Assembly (NCBI GenBank): GCA_963772225.1
Contig: CAVYWD010000001.1
Span: 744,001 to 808,000, forward strand
Length of the DNA stretch: 64,000 bases
DNA from: CAVYWD01 sp963772225
GTDB taxonomy: Bacteria; Myxococcota; Myxococcia; Myxococcales; UBA5297
Direction of reading: 5' to 3'
Shown here: piece after piece, positions 45,301 through 54,022 of the stretch
Layout: every line of letters begins with the position of its first letter
How positions within the stretch are numbered: position 1 is the first letter of the stretch
Translations under genes and position numbers: made by a program
The notes under the pieces: generated by a model
Told to the model about the DNA's origin: nothing
The model's input: only the letters and a program-made list of their open reading frames with translations
Databases searched by the model: none

Positions 45301-45440
45301 CGCGCCGCGCACAGATCGCCAGCGTCGATGAGCGCGGCGATCTCTTCGAGCGCTCGCGAGGCGGTGGATCTCGCGCTCGCCGGTGCGTCCGCGCGTGCCT
45401 CTGGACGTGCGGCGTCGTCGCGGGAAGAGGGAGCGCTCAT
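42141..45440 (-). CDS. Large TPR/WD-like protein of unknown function (5' part of split gene)
   Basis: 1099 codons in this frame, with a strong ribosome site (GGAGG 5 nt before the ATG). Helical TPR-like repeats occupy about residues 20-130. A beta-rich propeller-like region runs to about 500 (repeated W-x-F/L strands such as VSVHGRWVFLREIDV), then a second TPR block to about 760 (LLVLVQAEVAALRGRWDETARIL). The C-terminal domain has KLFFVDASLAWMLAQTNL and LRLPFPSFGQVYTDRATLET, the first half of the AcrVA2-like domain whose second half lies in the next frame. The sequence after about residue 1027 (AGRPAGARPGAAREN) is out-of-frame nonsense. Corrected length is about 1183 aa. Confidence 0.7.
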   Translation of the reverse strand: MSAPSSRDDAARPEARADAPASARSTASRALEEIAALIDAGDLCAARKGLTAARARLDPAEAERADALHRRLSTRERLAGPTAAFEAARARRDWVSARESARRAAEAAEGEEAAAWLVAVEDCAKRVRVQWCIEQHVLPGAERGEPTADVVASLWSAESIPSRTLADGGATLVLVSVHGRWVFLREIDVSDRLPRRIGWLRAPEALGFRPPVEVEGDAIRLVGSGGQVLHLSRDPLDVVRWTSLRPFMLPDRGVESALSLPGGRILWAQLKDPSEERGVVAIDLNEWRVCGRPGNAWSFAAVPGSKPPRVLAQSGAHSELCDERGARIDWRPPSCGQVEALVAHPSGAGFLALCAVWGPEGEDPEAPFGLVEMLPGRPPSAPLVLPGTRYEARAALAVSLEKRLAFLLAWVEGEMRLSAFRVGPNGLERLWSTRVPPETSLAQDCEALRVVAAVATERGLDIAPLCDVPPEIEGADEGPLLADSEPPFSLCNPSGFESAQMELADAIWRCRRDGGDMAQLAEKHRRERRRDPAALAQLAQQLANSREVDLAAAIAAFGLSRSPGHALLVLVQAEVAALRGRWDETARILDGLAPADLPVPRACHLHHLRGLAHLRAGEVPEAQRQFSAGARLDERLCSVRWNLAVCGGLADPVDARALGPGVSRGEGSVGALVRACRRSDAARERGDAAAARDLLDVPAAHRWVELQSAARLAEAHLALEPTSPAQVFRKAVAVARLHEVAAQKPFGLRHSIPGLGWSRERAIEVAGRGARWLEETARARAAGEGPPEPAAASSASASSAPSGAPPPRGAPAGESSAVQCHSLPPVGHEAVRELAPGLDEAIRETVRYVRGQPGWDETQTLCEDVSRLGPMRAFLGGRFERFLDWGMDEQEALEENRRLSEHLDHCVNFELHRRKLFFVDASLAWMLAQTNLDIEGRALRLPFPSFGQVYTDRATLETAEALLSVAREELAGRRLQVLTVYVKRLPAPEGRSELSLSMVFDPREGHWPALLRRELSFEDSESLEDILAGRPAGARPGAARENRPAPRGEAPGPSGAQRGPLLDVRRRRVAAKPSSGQARELDGRWAGEEEKGARGSPSE

Positions 45441-45445
45441 AGTCG

Positions 45446-45450
45446 CCTCC
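45446..45450 (-). promoter_or_regulatory. Strong ribosome-binding site of the large TPR gene
   Basis: Minus-strand GGAGG, 5 nt before the ATG at 45440. It fixes the start of the split gene. Confidence 0.7.
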
Positions 45451-45533
45451 GGCGTGGATAGTCATGCACACGCGGACGCACAGTCTAGCTTTGGCGGAAC
45501 CTGAGCGGGCACCTTCGCCGGAGAGGGAGCCGG

Positions 45534-45551
45534 GTGTGTGCTCCCACACAC
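45534..45551. terminator. GTGTGTG/CACACAC hairpin after brxHI
   Basis: A perfect 7-bp stem with a CTCC loop in the 194-bp gap between the brxHI stop and the start of the TPR gene. It could end BREX transcription, but no U-tract is obvious. Confidence 0.4.
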
Positions 45552-45634
45552 GACTGGAGAGCCCCCCAGGGCCGCGGCAATGTCCCCCCTGCCCTGACGC
45601 GCGCTGCCGCGCCGCGACCGGCGCGCCCCGGACT

Positions 45635-47731
45635 TCAGCCTTTGGATGCCGGCGGCGTTCCGTCCGCGGTCTCGGTAAGCATGTCCGACAGGTACTCGGC
45701 CTCGAGGCGCGGCGGCAGGCAGGGCTGGAATTTCGAGAGCCGCGCGCGGTCCAGCCCTTCGGCATACGCCAGCGCGTCCCGACGGCTCGGACGGGCCTCG
45801 GCGCGGAGCCGCTCCAGCGCCTGGCGAATCGCGACCTCACTCTGACCGGCCGCGTCTCGGAAGCCGATGACCAGATTCCCGCTCGTGACCTTCTCCCCGA
45901 GAATGCCCTCGAGCGACTTCGCGAGCACGTTGTTCCGGCGGCCGCCCTCGAAGTTCCAGAGCCGATAGCCGCCGCCGTCCGGCACGAGCGGTGTTTCGCA
46001 GTCCAGGAGATAGGCTTGCTCCGCTCGGAGCTCGTCGAGTTTGCTGTGCGCCCGCCGCGACCACCAGGGGTCGGAATCCGAGGAGACAAGGACCTCGCGG
46101 ATGGCCTGGCAGAGCTCGCGCCTCAGGATCGTGGGGCGCCCGTTCCAGCGCGCGTGCCTCCCCTCGGGCGCCGGCTCGACCCGGAGGAGCCCGCGGCTCA
46201 AGTCGGCGCTCGCCACGCGCCAGCTTCGAGCGGCCAAGGTGAACGTGAGCTGCGCGAGCTCCTGGCCTTGCACGAAGGCCGCTTCGACGGTCCCGATCTC
46301 CTGTCCGCCGTGCAGCACCGTCAGGATGCGCGGGGTCGAGAATACCGCGTACAGCTCGGTGAAATTCCTGAAGCCATAGAGGCGTTCCCCGCGCGGCCCG
46401 AGCGAAAGCCGGCCGTCCGCGCGCAGGAGAATGCCCTGGGCGATCATGTGCTCGATCAGCTCCGAGCGATCCGCGACGCCGATTCCGGCGAAGGGCGCCG
46501 CGCCCGAAATCCAACCCCACCCGTCGCTTTCAGGAATTCCCTCCTCCTGGATGGATAGGGCGATGAGCTGGTGCGCGAGGACGTGAAAGGCGCGGTCCGG
46601 CGTTCGAACAGGCTCGACGTAGCCGCGCGCGTGCAGGCGAAGCAGCGCCGCCGCCTGGAGGAGCTGGTCGGGGTCGGTCGCGAGAAGGGTGAAGTTGGCG
46701 CGCGTCCCCTCTCGCCTCCCCGAGCGCCCGAGCCGCTGGAGAAACGAGGCGACCGAGGTCGGGCTCCCGACCTGGAGCACGTGGTCGAGGTCGCCGATGT
46801 CGATGCCGAGCTCGAGGGCGCTGGTGGCGACGATGACGCAGTCGCGCCCCTCGGCGAAGGCCCGCTCGGCGCTGTGGCGCTCCTGCGCGGAGAGCGAGGA
46901 ATGGGTCACGTGCACGTCCACGCCGCGGTCTCGAAGCAGCCGGCCGATCTGCTCGACGCCCCGCCGGCTGTCGACGAACACGAGCCGCTTCTTGCCCGGG
47001 TGCAGCTCAGCGATCAGCTTGGCCGCGTTCTCGCGGCTCCCGACGAAGTCGAGGGCGAGGTCGGCCGGGGCGCGCGCCCCGGGGGCGCGGACCACCGCCC
47101 GCTCGCGCCGGGAGCTGCCGCAGAGCCACGCGAGGACCGCCTCCGGGTTGCCGACCGTCGCCGAGAGCGCGATCCGCTGTAGGTCGTGGCCGCAGATCCG
47201 ACTGAGCCGCTCCAGAACGGCCGAGAGGTGGACGCCGCGATCGTCGCCGACGAAGGCGTGCGCCTCGTCGATGATGACCGCGCGCAGGTTCTGGAAGAGC
47301 CGGCGCGACGGGATGCCGCGGCTCATCAACATCACCTCGAGCGATTCCGGGGTCGTCAGGAGCACGTCCGACGGGTCGCTCGCGAACGCCTTGCGCTCGC
47401 CCGCCCGAGTGTCGCCGTGCCACTTCATCGCACGCCGGCCAATCAGGCCGCAGTACCGCGCGATCCGGTGCTCCTGGTCATTCAGGAGGGCGCGGATGGG
47501 CGCCAGATAGAGGACCGAGACCGGTCGCCAGTCCTCCGCGTCGATGCGCGAGAGCACCGGGAAGAAGGCAGCCTCGGTCTTGCCCCCGGCTGTGGGCGCG
47601 AGGATGACGCAGCTCTTCCCGTCAAGAATCGGGTCGATCGCCAGCTCTTGCACGGGCCGGAGAGCGGGGAATCCGAGGCCGTTCACGATCTGGTATTGGA
47701 GCGCCGGCGAGAGGCGGTCGAAGGCGGGCAT
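45635..47731 (-). CDS. brxHI: BREX type 2 Lhr-like DEAD/DEAH helicase BrxHI
   Basis: 698 aa from the ATG at 47731, which lies 2 nt after the stop of the AlbA_2 gene; longer in-frame starts would lie inside that gene. Superfamily 2 motifs: LRPVQELAI Q-motif, Walker A APTAGGKTE (45-53), DEAH at 155-158, SAT in ALSATVGNP, then VFVDSRRGVEQ, ATSALELGIDIGDLDHV and QRLGRSGRR of the second lobe. The C-terminal half resembles Lhr-type helicases. A helicase of this kind is the last core gene of type 2 (Pgl) BREX, downstream of brxD. Here one extra gene intervenes. Confidence 0.85.
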   Translation of the reverse strand: MPAFDRLSPALQYQIVNGLGFPALRPVQELAIDPILDGKSCVILAPTAGGKTEAAFFPVLSRIDAEDWRPVSVLYLAPIRALLNDQEHRIARYCGLIGRRAMKWHGDTRAGERKAFASDPSDVLLTTPESLEVMLMSRGIPSRRLFQNLRAVIIDEAHAFVGDDRGVHLSAVLERLSRICGHDLQRIALSATVGNPEAVLAWLCGSSRRERAVVRAPGARAPADLALDFVGSRENAAKLIAELHPGKKRLVFVDSRRGVEQIGRLLRDRGVDVHVTHSSLSAQERHSAERAFAEGRDCVIVATSALELGIDIGDLDHVLQVGSPTSVASFLQRLGRSGRREGTRANFTLLATDPDQLLQAAALLRLHARGYVEPVRTPDRAFHVLAHQLIALSIQEEGIPESDGWGWISGAAPFAGIGVADRSELIEHMIAQGILLRADGRLSLGPRGERLYGFRNFTELYAVFSTPRILTVLHGGQEIGTVEAAFVQGQELAQLTFTLAARSWRVASADLSRGLLRVEPAPEGRHARWNGRPTILRRELCQAIREVLVSSDSDPWWSRRAHSKLDELRAEQAYLLDCETPLVPDGGGYRLWNFEGGRRNNVLAKSLEGILGEKVTSGNLVIGFRDAAGQSEVAIRQALERLRAEARPSRRDALAYAEGLDRARLSKFQPCLPPRLEAEYLSDMLTETADGTPPASKG

Positions 47732-47733
47732 GA

Positions 47734-49779
47734 TCAATTGGATTTCGCGACCGAGGCCGCCGCGTATGCCTGGTGCGGATGGGTCGGATTCTCGGGATAT
47801 CGCAGGCGCAGCCGACCCGACTGCACGAGATCGGCGAGGTAGTGGGTCCGAAGGGTCTTGATCGAGCGCCCGGTCAGGCGAGCGAGATCCTCGGCTTCGA
47901 GGAAGCGCACCGCGCATAGGCTGACGATGGCCTCCTCTACCTGCCGAGGCGAGAGCCGCTTCCTACCCCGGAGGGGCGCCGCGATGACATCCAGCCGGAC
48001 AGCCTCTTCGGAGTCGGCGGCGGCGCTATGGGGTAAGCTCCCCGCGCTATGGGGTAAGCTCCCCGCGCTATGGGGTAAGCTCCCCGCGCTATGGGGTAAG
48101 CTCCCCGCCTCGGCCGGGTCGCTATGGGGTAAGCTCGCCACGTTGTGGGGTAAGCTCCCGGAATCGGGTGGGTCGACGTGGGACGTCCCCGTACTCGGCT
48201 TCGAGGCGGCGCCTGGGTCCTCCTGCCGGGCACCCAGAAGGGGGTCCGCTAAGAACCCGAGTGCCGCGCCATCAGCCGGCCGCTCCCCAGGAAAGTAGTA
48301 GAACGTCCGCTTGTGCTGACCGGAGCTCTCGAGCATTCCCTTCTGAACCAAAGAATAGAGAGCCAGCGTCACATCACGTGAATGGGCGTCCGTCATGCTG
48401 CTCAATCGAGAATGAGTCACCGACCTCTCGAGCGCGACCGCGATCAAAGCAAGCCGTTGTACCTCTGACAGCTGATTGAACACCGGACCGAAGCGATGCT
48501 CCAGGGAGGCGACCGTCTCCGCGGGGACCAAGCTCGCCATGCGTAACTGAAAGACGGTCTGCTCGTTGGGCGAGGTCTCCTCGGTCAGCTCGGGCGCGCG
48601 CCACTGCTGTTGTCGCCAAGAGGCATAGATCTTCGGCAGCCCCGACCCCGCCTGCTCGCCGAGGCCCACGTACCGAAACATCGCCTGGAGCCGCCTGTTG
48701 CGGCAATCGCTGACGCCGCCCCTCACCGCCGCGTCCACCGGCATCCGCATAGCGCCCGGGTTCCGGAATCCGAACATGTCCGGGCGCCGAACCACGAGCA
48801 GCGATACTCGCCCCGTATAGTCGGCATGGATGAGGGTGTTCACCAGCGCTTCGCGCAGAGCCTGGTGCACGGCGGTCTCTTCGACGCGGACCCCTTCATC
48901 GGTGGTCCGGAACGGCACCTTCAAGTCTCGGAAGAGGCGGGTGATGACCAGCTGGTAGAAGTCGTAGAGGTTGCCGGACCAGGTCCCGTCGAGCGTCACG
49001 CGGTCGACCCAACGCGGCTCGGCCCTCGCCTCCGGGCGCTCCTGGTAGTCCAGCATGAAATAGGGGAACTGCTCGCGAAGCTCGGGCAGCTTGCCGAACA
49101 TGAGCAGACCAGCAGCCGTCAGGCCCTCGGCGCCGCTCGCGCAATCTCGCTGCCAAGCGCCGATCGACCGAAGGAACTCCCGCTCGTCAACGCCGTTCCA
49201 CGGATGGTCGGGCTTCAGGGACTTGAAGTTCTGCCGGTACCTGGCGATGGTCCCGGCATCCAGGTCGCGAGCGCCGTAGCCCGCGAGCACCCTGCCGTCG
49301 CGCTCGTCCTCGACCTGCTCGGCGAGCATCCGCCGCACTTCCTCTTCCGTGCAGCGGTAATCCCCTTCGAAGTTGCGCCGAAACGTTCCAGTGAGGGGAT
49401 TTCCGTTGACGAAGACTGGTCGCTGCTTTCGCGTGGCGCGGGGTACACGCACGCGGACGACGTGCTTGCCCTCGACCTCGAGGTCCTCGACGTCGCCGTT
49501 GAGCGGGAGGCAGGCACTCACCTTCTGGCGGTTGTTCAAGGCATCCCAGAGCGCCTTGAGCACGCGCTCGACATCGTCGATACCCCGAACGCGCAGGGCA
49601 CCCTCATGCGTCTCCTCGACCCCGAGCAGCACCTGCCCGCCGTCGGTGTTCGCCATGGCCGAGTAGGTCTCGAAGAAGCTCGCCGGGACCTCACCGCGGC
49701 CATCCCGGCCCTGAGCGGCCTTAGCCTCCAGCTCCATCCCCTCGGTGAGCTGCTCCAGCTCGGCAATGCTCAGGCTCAT
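47734..49779 (-). CDS. AlbA_2 / GHKL-type ATP-binding protein with SLPHS repeats
   Basis: 681 aa. The N-terminal Schlafen AlbA_2-type domain is MELEAKAAQGRDGRGEVPAS to VLLGVEE (about 15-57). The central HATPase_c_4-type region (ALREALVNTLIHADYTG, then MFGFRNPGAMRMPVD, then GEQAGSGLPKIYASW) binds ATP. A winged-helix part follows, then a tail with repeated GSLPHSA units and a final small HTH-like segment. Relatives often carry similar S-x-H repeats. It lies 24 nt after brxD and 2 nt before brxHI, so it is an integrated accessory of the BREX operon, perhaps regulatory or DNA-sensing. Role not established. Confidence 0.8.
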   Translation of the reverse strand: MSLSIAELEQLTEGMELEAKAAQGRDGRGEVPASFFETYSAMANTDGGQVLLGVEETHEGALRVRGIDDVERVLKALWDALNNRQKVSACLPLNGDVEDLEVEGKHVVRVRVPRATRKQRPVFVNGNPLTGTFRRNFEGDYRCTEEEVRRMLAEQVEDERDGRVLAGYGARDLDAGTIARYRQNFKSLKPDHPWNGVDEREFLRSIGAWQRDCASGAEGLTAAGLLMFGKLPELREQFPYFMLDYQERPEARAEPRWVDRVTLDGTWSGNLYDFYQLVITRLFRDLKVPFRTTDEGVRVEETAVHQALREALVNTLIHADYTGRVSLLVVRRPDMFGFRNPGAMRMPVDAAVRGGVSDCRNRRLQAMFRYVGLGEQAGSGLPKIYASWRQQQWRAPELTEETSPNEQTVFQLRMASLVPAETVASLEHRFGPVFNQLSEVQRLALIAVALERSVTHSRLSSMTDAHSRDVTLALYSLVQKGMLESSGQHKRTFYYFPGERPADGAALGFLADPLLGARQEDPGAASKPSTGTSHVDPPDSGSLPHNVASLPHSDPAEAGSLPHSAGSLPHSAGSLPHSAGSLPHSAAADSEEAVRLDVIAAPLRGRKRLSPRQVEEAIVSLCAVRFLEAEDLARLTGRSIKTLRTHYLADLVQSGRLRLRYPENPTHPHQAYAAASVAKSN
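48023..48160 (-). repeat. 21-bp tandem repeats encoding (A)GSLPHS units
   Basis: Four perfect head-to-tail copies of a 21-bp unit occupy 48023-48106, each encoding seven residues ending SLPHS. Two degenerate copies follow at about 48119-48160 after a short spacer. The unit is a multiple of three, so copy-number change would alter protein length without breaking the frame. Confidence 0.85.
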
Positions 49780-49803
49780 CGCGACGCCGCTCCTCTCGAG
49801 CGC

Positions 49804-51135
49804 CTACTCCTGCGCCCCAGCGCCGAGGTCGAGCGCGATGTCGTCCGGGGATCGCTCCACGCCCGCCGCGGCCCGCTCCTCGACATTCATCTCCGCCGCG
49901 GCGACTTCTACCCGATAGTGCTCCCGCGGCTCGAAAGAATCGAACTGGTCAACGCGGTCGAGCAGCTCCAGGACGAGCTTCTTGAGGAAGAGCCGCGGAG
50001 CGATGCCGACCTTCCCGCCGAGCTTGCCGGAGACGGCGCTCGCCACTCCGCTCAGGACCGCGTCGTCGACCTTGGCGGCGAGCCTCTGGGCGTGAGCGCT
50101 GGGGTAGAGGTCGCGGACCTTGCGGCCGACCTCGAGCATCCGCGCCGCGTCGAACGGCAGCAGCCGGATCTGCGGCGCCTTCGGGTTGTCGAACTCCGGC
50201 GCTCCGAACTGGACGTGCAGCCGCTGCTCCAAGGGAGGGAGCCGCTTCACGCCCTGCGGCCCCTCGTAGAAGGCCGGCGTGCCGGTCACCACGAGGTACA
50301 GCCCAGGGTAGCGCCCTCCCTCCACCTCGTCGAACAGCTGGCGGAGCGCGTTCAGGCTCTTCTCGCGCACGTCGCCGCGCATCCGCTGCACCGTCTCCAC
50401 CTCGTCCAGCACCAGCACCAGCCCCCGGCGCCCCGTCTGCGCCAGGACCGAGAGCAGCCCTCTCAGGAAGCCCGCCGCGGTGTTCGTGTCGATCTCGCCT
50501 TTGACGCCAGCTTCGCGTTTCGCCGCCGCCCCGACGTTCGGCTGGCCCATGAGCCAGGCGAGCAGGCCGTCGGAGGTGGCGGCGTCCCCTTCCAAGCGCG
50601 CCCGGTGGATGGTCCGCAGGACCGTCGCGAACACCGGCTGCGTGGCGGAGACCTTGGAGAGCCGCGCCTCGAGCAGCTCGCCCACCGCCTTGGCCACCGC
50701 GGCCGCGTCCTCGCCCGGGAAGCCGGGCCGGGCGAGCACCTCCTCCTCCAGCTCATAGAACCAACGGTCGATCAGCGACCGGAAGGCGCCCTCTTCCCAC
50801 TCGCGCGTCCTGAGGCTCTCCACCGCGCGCCGGTAGAGCGTCTCCATCCGGTGGAGCGGCGTCTCTGTCTCGGAGATCTGGACCTCGCCCACGGCAAAAT
50901 CCCTCTCCAGCGCCCGGTGCTGCACCCACCGGGTGAAGAAGGTCTTTCCGCAGCCGTACTCGCCGCGCACCGCTTTGAAGGCGCCTCCGCCGCGCGCGGC
51001 GCGGTCGAGCTCCTCGTCGATGGCCGCGCCAAAGCGGTCCAGCCCGGTCGCCAGCAGCTCGATGCCGCGCCGAGGCACCGTGCCCCGGCGGAGCGCATCC
51101 ACGATCTCCCGCCGCTTCACCTCGCTGGGCTCCAT
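49804..51135 (-). CDS. brxD: BREX type 2 ATP-binding protein BrxD
   Basis: 443 aa. Walker A GEYGCGKT at residues 58-65 and Walker B LVLVLDEVET support an ATPase. REIVDALRRGTVPRRGIELLATG and RGEYGCGKTFFTRW are typical of the BrxD family of small ATP-binding proteins that follow pglZ in type 2 BREX. Its ATG is 1 nt after the pglZ stop, and the next gene starts 24 nt downstream. A DNA-related role in the BREX complex is assumed; the molecular activity is not known. Confidence 0.88.
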   Translation of the reverse strand: MEPSEVKRREIVDALRRGTVPRRGIELLATGLDRFGAAIDEELDRAARGGGAFKAVRGEYGCGKTFFTRWVQHRALERDFAVGEVQISETETPLHRMETLYRRAVESLRTREWEEGAFRSLIDRWFYELEEEVLARPGFPGEDAAAVAKAVGELLEARLSKVSATQPVFATVLRTIHRARLEGDAATSDGLLAWLMGQPNVGAAAKREAGVKGEIDTNTAAGFLRGLLSVLAQTGRRGLVLVLDEVETVQRMRGDVREKSLNALRQLFDEVEGGRYPGLYLVVTGTPAFYEGPQGVKRLPPLEQRLHVQFGAPEFDNPKAPQIRLLPFDAARMLEVGRKVRDLYPSAHAQRLAAKVDDAVLSGVASAVSGKLGGKVGIAPRLFLKKLVLELLDRVDQFDSFEPREHYRVEVAAAEMNVEERAAAGVERSPDDIALDLGAGAQE

Positions 51136-51136
51136 G

Positions 51137-54022
51137 TCATTCGTCCTTGAAGATCGCCCGGAACGACTCGCGGTCCAGCTTCACGAGCTTCTCCTGGGCG
51201 TCGTTGACGATCACCGGGGTCCCGTCCACGTTGAGCGCCTCCTGGAGCATCGAGACCGCGCCGGGCACCCGCCCCGGGAGCGTGCTCGTCCGCGCGGCGA
51301 ACACCTCCGGCGGCAGCCGGCCCTCGCTCTCGAACAGCGCGGCCACCGCTTTGAAGATCCAGTCCCGCCAATCCTTGAGCTTCGGCCGCCGCTCCAGCAT
51401 GGCCTTGAAGACGGCGGAGCGCTTCAGGAGCTCGACCTCCGGCACCGATGCGGGCGCGGCCTCCACCGGCTGCGAGGCGGGCCGCGCGAACGGCAGCGCC
51501 ACCTGCTGGACGGCGACCTTCGGCTCCCGGGGCTTCCTCGAAGTGAGGGGAGCCGGGGCCGCCTTAGGCAGGTCGAGCGTCCAGAACGGAGGTTTGGGAT
51601 AGGCCATGACCTCCAGCTCGTCGACGGCGCCTCCCGTTTCGCCCTGGGCGCGCAGCGCCTCGGCGAGCTTCTCGTGCGCCACGAAGACCGCCGGCGCCAC
51701 GACCTCAGCGAGGGAGGCTCCGCCGTGCTCCCCTTCCCTGGTCGCCGAGCTGTAGCTGTCGGTCTCCGACCAGAGCAGCGCCACGCGCTCCTTGCCCCGG
51801 GGGCGCCAGACCCGGTCTCCCGAGAGCGCCAGCTCCCGCTCGCCCGGCTCCTCTCCGGGGCCGAGCGCCCGCCACCGAGAGCCGGTGGCCTGAGGGACGG
51901 CCAGGCTCTCCAGCCGCGTGCCCGGGACGTGCCCGTGATCCGCGACCAAGAGGATGGCTCGCCCCGCCGCGCGGGCACACTGGAGCAGGTCGCGCAGCGG
52001 GCGGATGTCGTCCACCACGGCGCGGTAGCGCACCTGCTGCCCCGCCCTCAGCGTGTCGTCGATGGCGTTCAGGACGAGCCCGACGACCCGCTCGTCGGAC
52101 GCCACCAGGTCGCGCGCCTTGCGCGAGGCGCCGCCGCTCGGGTCGTCCACCTGCGACGAGAGGAGCAGCTTCGGGACGGCGCCCTCCAGCACCCGGAGCA
52201 GCCCTCGGTGGGACTCGAAGCGCTGGGGGTCGCCCGCGGTCGAGAGCGCCTCGCCCGCGCGCGGGAGCTTGCCGGCGAAGAAGGCCGAGCGGCTCACGTC
52301 GGTGACGGTGGGCAGCGCCGCGAGCATCGGCTCGAGCAGGCGCTTGCCGTCCTTCCCGAGCTGATGCTTGGTCGGCGCGAAGCCGTGGGCCTCCAGGTCG
52401 AGCAAGAGCTCGCAGGCGTTGGGCCAGGCCATGCCGTCGAGCATCAGGACCAGGAGCTTGCGGGACTTCGACTTCTCCAAGAAGGGGACGGCGAACTGCT
52501 CCAGCGCCTCCTCTATGGGCACGGCGGGCACCGCCCCCGCGCCCCGCGGGCGCGCGAGCCAGGGCGGGAGCGCGTGCGCGAAGGCCTTGTCGTACTCGTC
52601 CCGGAGCCGGCCGATCTCGTCCACGACCGCGGCAATGGCCTCGCCCAGCGGATCGCCCGCGGCGCCCCGCGCCGTGCGGCGCGCGTGGTCCAGGAAGGCG
52701 CCCTCGCTCGAATACCAGGCAGCGAGGAATGGCACGCGGTCCGCCTCGGGCTTCTCGAGCGCCCTCGAGAGCTGCTCCCTGCCGGAGAGCTCGCGCCAGG
52801 CGAGGAGCCGCAGGGCCATGCGGCTGCGCTCCAACAGCGCGGCCTGAGAATCCTCCTGCGCCCGCTCGTGCCCCCGCAGCTTCGCCTCGGCAGCCATCGC
52901 GGCGTCGAGCGCCGCCCGGTCGCCGGGGCACCCGAGCGCGGCGCGCAGGGCCAGGGCCGCCGCCGCCTGGGCGAGCTCGAAGGCGCGAGGCAGATACCGG
53001 CTCCTCGCGAGCGCGGCGTCCACGTCGCCCCCGGGCGGCAGCATCCGCTCCGCCTCGGAGAACACCGCCGCCAGCGCCGAGTGGCCGGCCAGCTTGAGAG
53101 AGAGCCGGGGGGCGAGGAACGCCCAGCCCGTCATCAGCCCCCGGTCCGACTCCGCGCCCCTCAGCTCCGGGTCCAGCGCTTCGAAGATGCTCGCGAGTCG
53201 GCCCCTGAGAAAGCCGTTCTCGGGGAGGTCGTGCGCCGCCGCGTCGAGCGCGAAGGCGAGCGCCGCGACCTGGATTCCCTTGTCCTGCTCAAAGGCGCGC
53301 CAGGCGATGCGGGCGACGCGTCCCACCGCGCGCTCGAGCCAGGCGTGCAGGGCATCGCGGAGCCCCGTCCACCGGGCCAGCCGGCGGGCGAGCTCGGCTC
53401 CGCCCGGGTGCACCGCTGCGAACCTCACCACCTGCTCTTCTGCGCCGAAGTCAATCTCGGCCGCGCCCGTGAGCCGCCGGAGCAGCGCGCGCCAGGCGGC
53501 GTCGAGGTCGACCACCATCCCCGAGATGGGCTCGAAGCCGCCGCCCTCGTCCAGGATGGCGTCGACGAGCGGCTTCGCCGCCAGGACCTCGGGGCTCACC
53601 GCGCTCGCCTTGAAGCGCGCGGCCACCCGGCGCCCGCGCTCGATCTGCAGCACCTTCCCTTTGGCGACTCGCGCGGCGACGTCGAGTGGGATTCTCAGGC
53701 CGTAGCCGACGAGGAGGACGACTCCCTCGCCCTGCTCCGGGAAGGAGAGCGCGCGCCGAAGCTCGAGCTCGCAGCTCACCTCCTTGACCCAGAACTTCGC
53801 CCGCTTTCCCTCGTACGGCACTTCCGCCCAGGGAGAATCGAGGAGCTCCTGGCTCGCGCGCCCAAAGAGCGCCACGTTCGGCGAGCGGTGCCGGTCGGCG
53901 TGGAGGCGGCGCAGCTCCTCCTCAAGCTCTGCCCGGCCGATGACTGGCGCGCTCGCGGCGATGGACGCGCTGCTCGGCGGCGCCAGCTCGGAGGCGGGTC
54001 GAGCGTTCGGGGAGGCGCTCAT
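51137..54022 (-). CDS. pglZ: BREX type 2 phosphatase-superfamily protein PglZ
   Basis: 961 aa from the ATG at 54022, which overlaps the pglY stop as ATGA. The alkaline-phosphatase-fold signature is present: LVLMLDGMAWPNACELL near residues 470-490 with the metal-ligand Asp, the PTVTDVSRSAFFAG nucleophile region, and VADHGHVPGTR with the conserved D-H-G. The long N-terminal helical region and the C-terminal part (LKDWRDWIFKAVAALFESEG) fit PglZ of type 2 systems. In Streptomyces PglZ acts as the partner that restrains the toxic methyltransferase PglX. The gene is intact. Confidence 0.92.
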   Translation of the reverse strand: MSASPNARPASELAPPSSASIAASAPVIGRAELEEELRRLHADRHRSPNVALFGRASQELLDSPWAEVPYEGKRAKFWVKEVSCELELRRALSFPEQGEGVVLLVGYGLRIPLDVAARVAKGKVLQIERGRRVAARFKASAVSPEVLAAKPLVDAILDEGGGFEPISGMVVDLDAAWRALLRRLTGAAEIDFGAEEQVVRFAAVHPGGAELARRLARWTGLRDALHAWLERAVGRVARIAWRAFEQDKGIQVAALAFALDAAAHDLPENGFLRGRLASIFEALDPELRGAESDRGLMTGWAFLAPRLSLKLAGHSALAAVFSEAERMLPPGGDVDAALARSRYLPRAFELAQAAAALALRAALGCPGDRAALDAAMAAEAKLRGHERAQEDSQAALLERSRMALRLLAWRELSGREQLSRALEKPEADRVPFLAAWYSSEGAFLDHARRTARGAAGDPLGEAIAAVVDEIGRLRDEYDKAFAHALPPWLARPRGAGAVPAVPIEEALEQFAVPFLEKSKSRKLLVLMLDGMAWPNACELLLDLEAHGFAPTKHQLGKDGKRLLEPMLAALPTVTDVSRSAFFAGKLPRAGEALSTAGDPQRFESHRGLLRVLEGAVPKLLLSSQVDDPSGGASRKARDLVASDERVVGLVLNAIDDTLRAGQQVRYRAVVDDIRPLRDLLQCARAAGRAILLVADHGHVPGTRLESLAVPQATGSRWRALGPGEEPGERELALSGDRVWRPRGKERVALLWSETDSYSSATREGEHGGASLAEVVAPAVFVAHEKLAEALRAQGETGGAVDELEVMAYPKPPFWTLDLPKAAPAPLTSRKPREPKVAVQQVALPFARPASQPVEAAPASVPEVELLKRSAVFKAMLERRPKLKDWRDWIFKAVAALFESEGRLPPEVFAARTSTLPGRVPGAVSMLQEALNVDGTPVIVNDAQEKLVKLDRESFRAIFKDE

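Noticed and set aside
48023..48160. Possible CRISPR array
   Set aside because: The units are contiguous 21-bp tandem repeats without spacers and translate to SLPHS repeats inside a gene.
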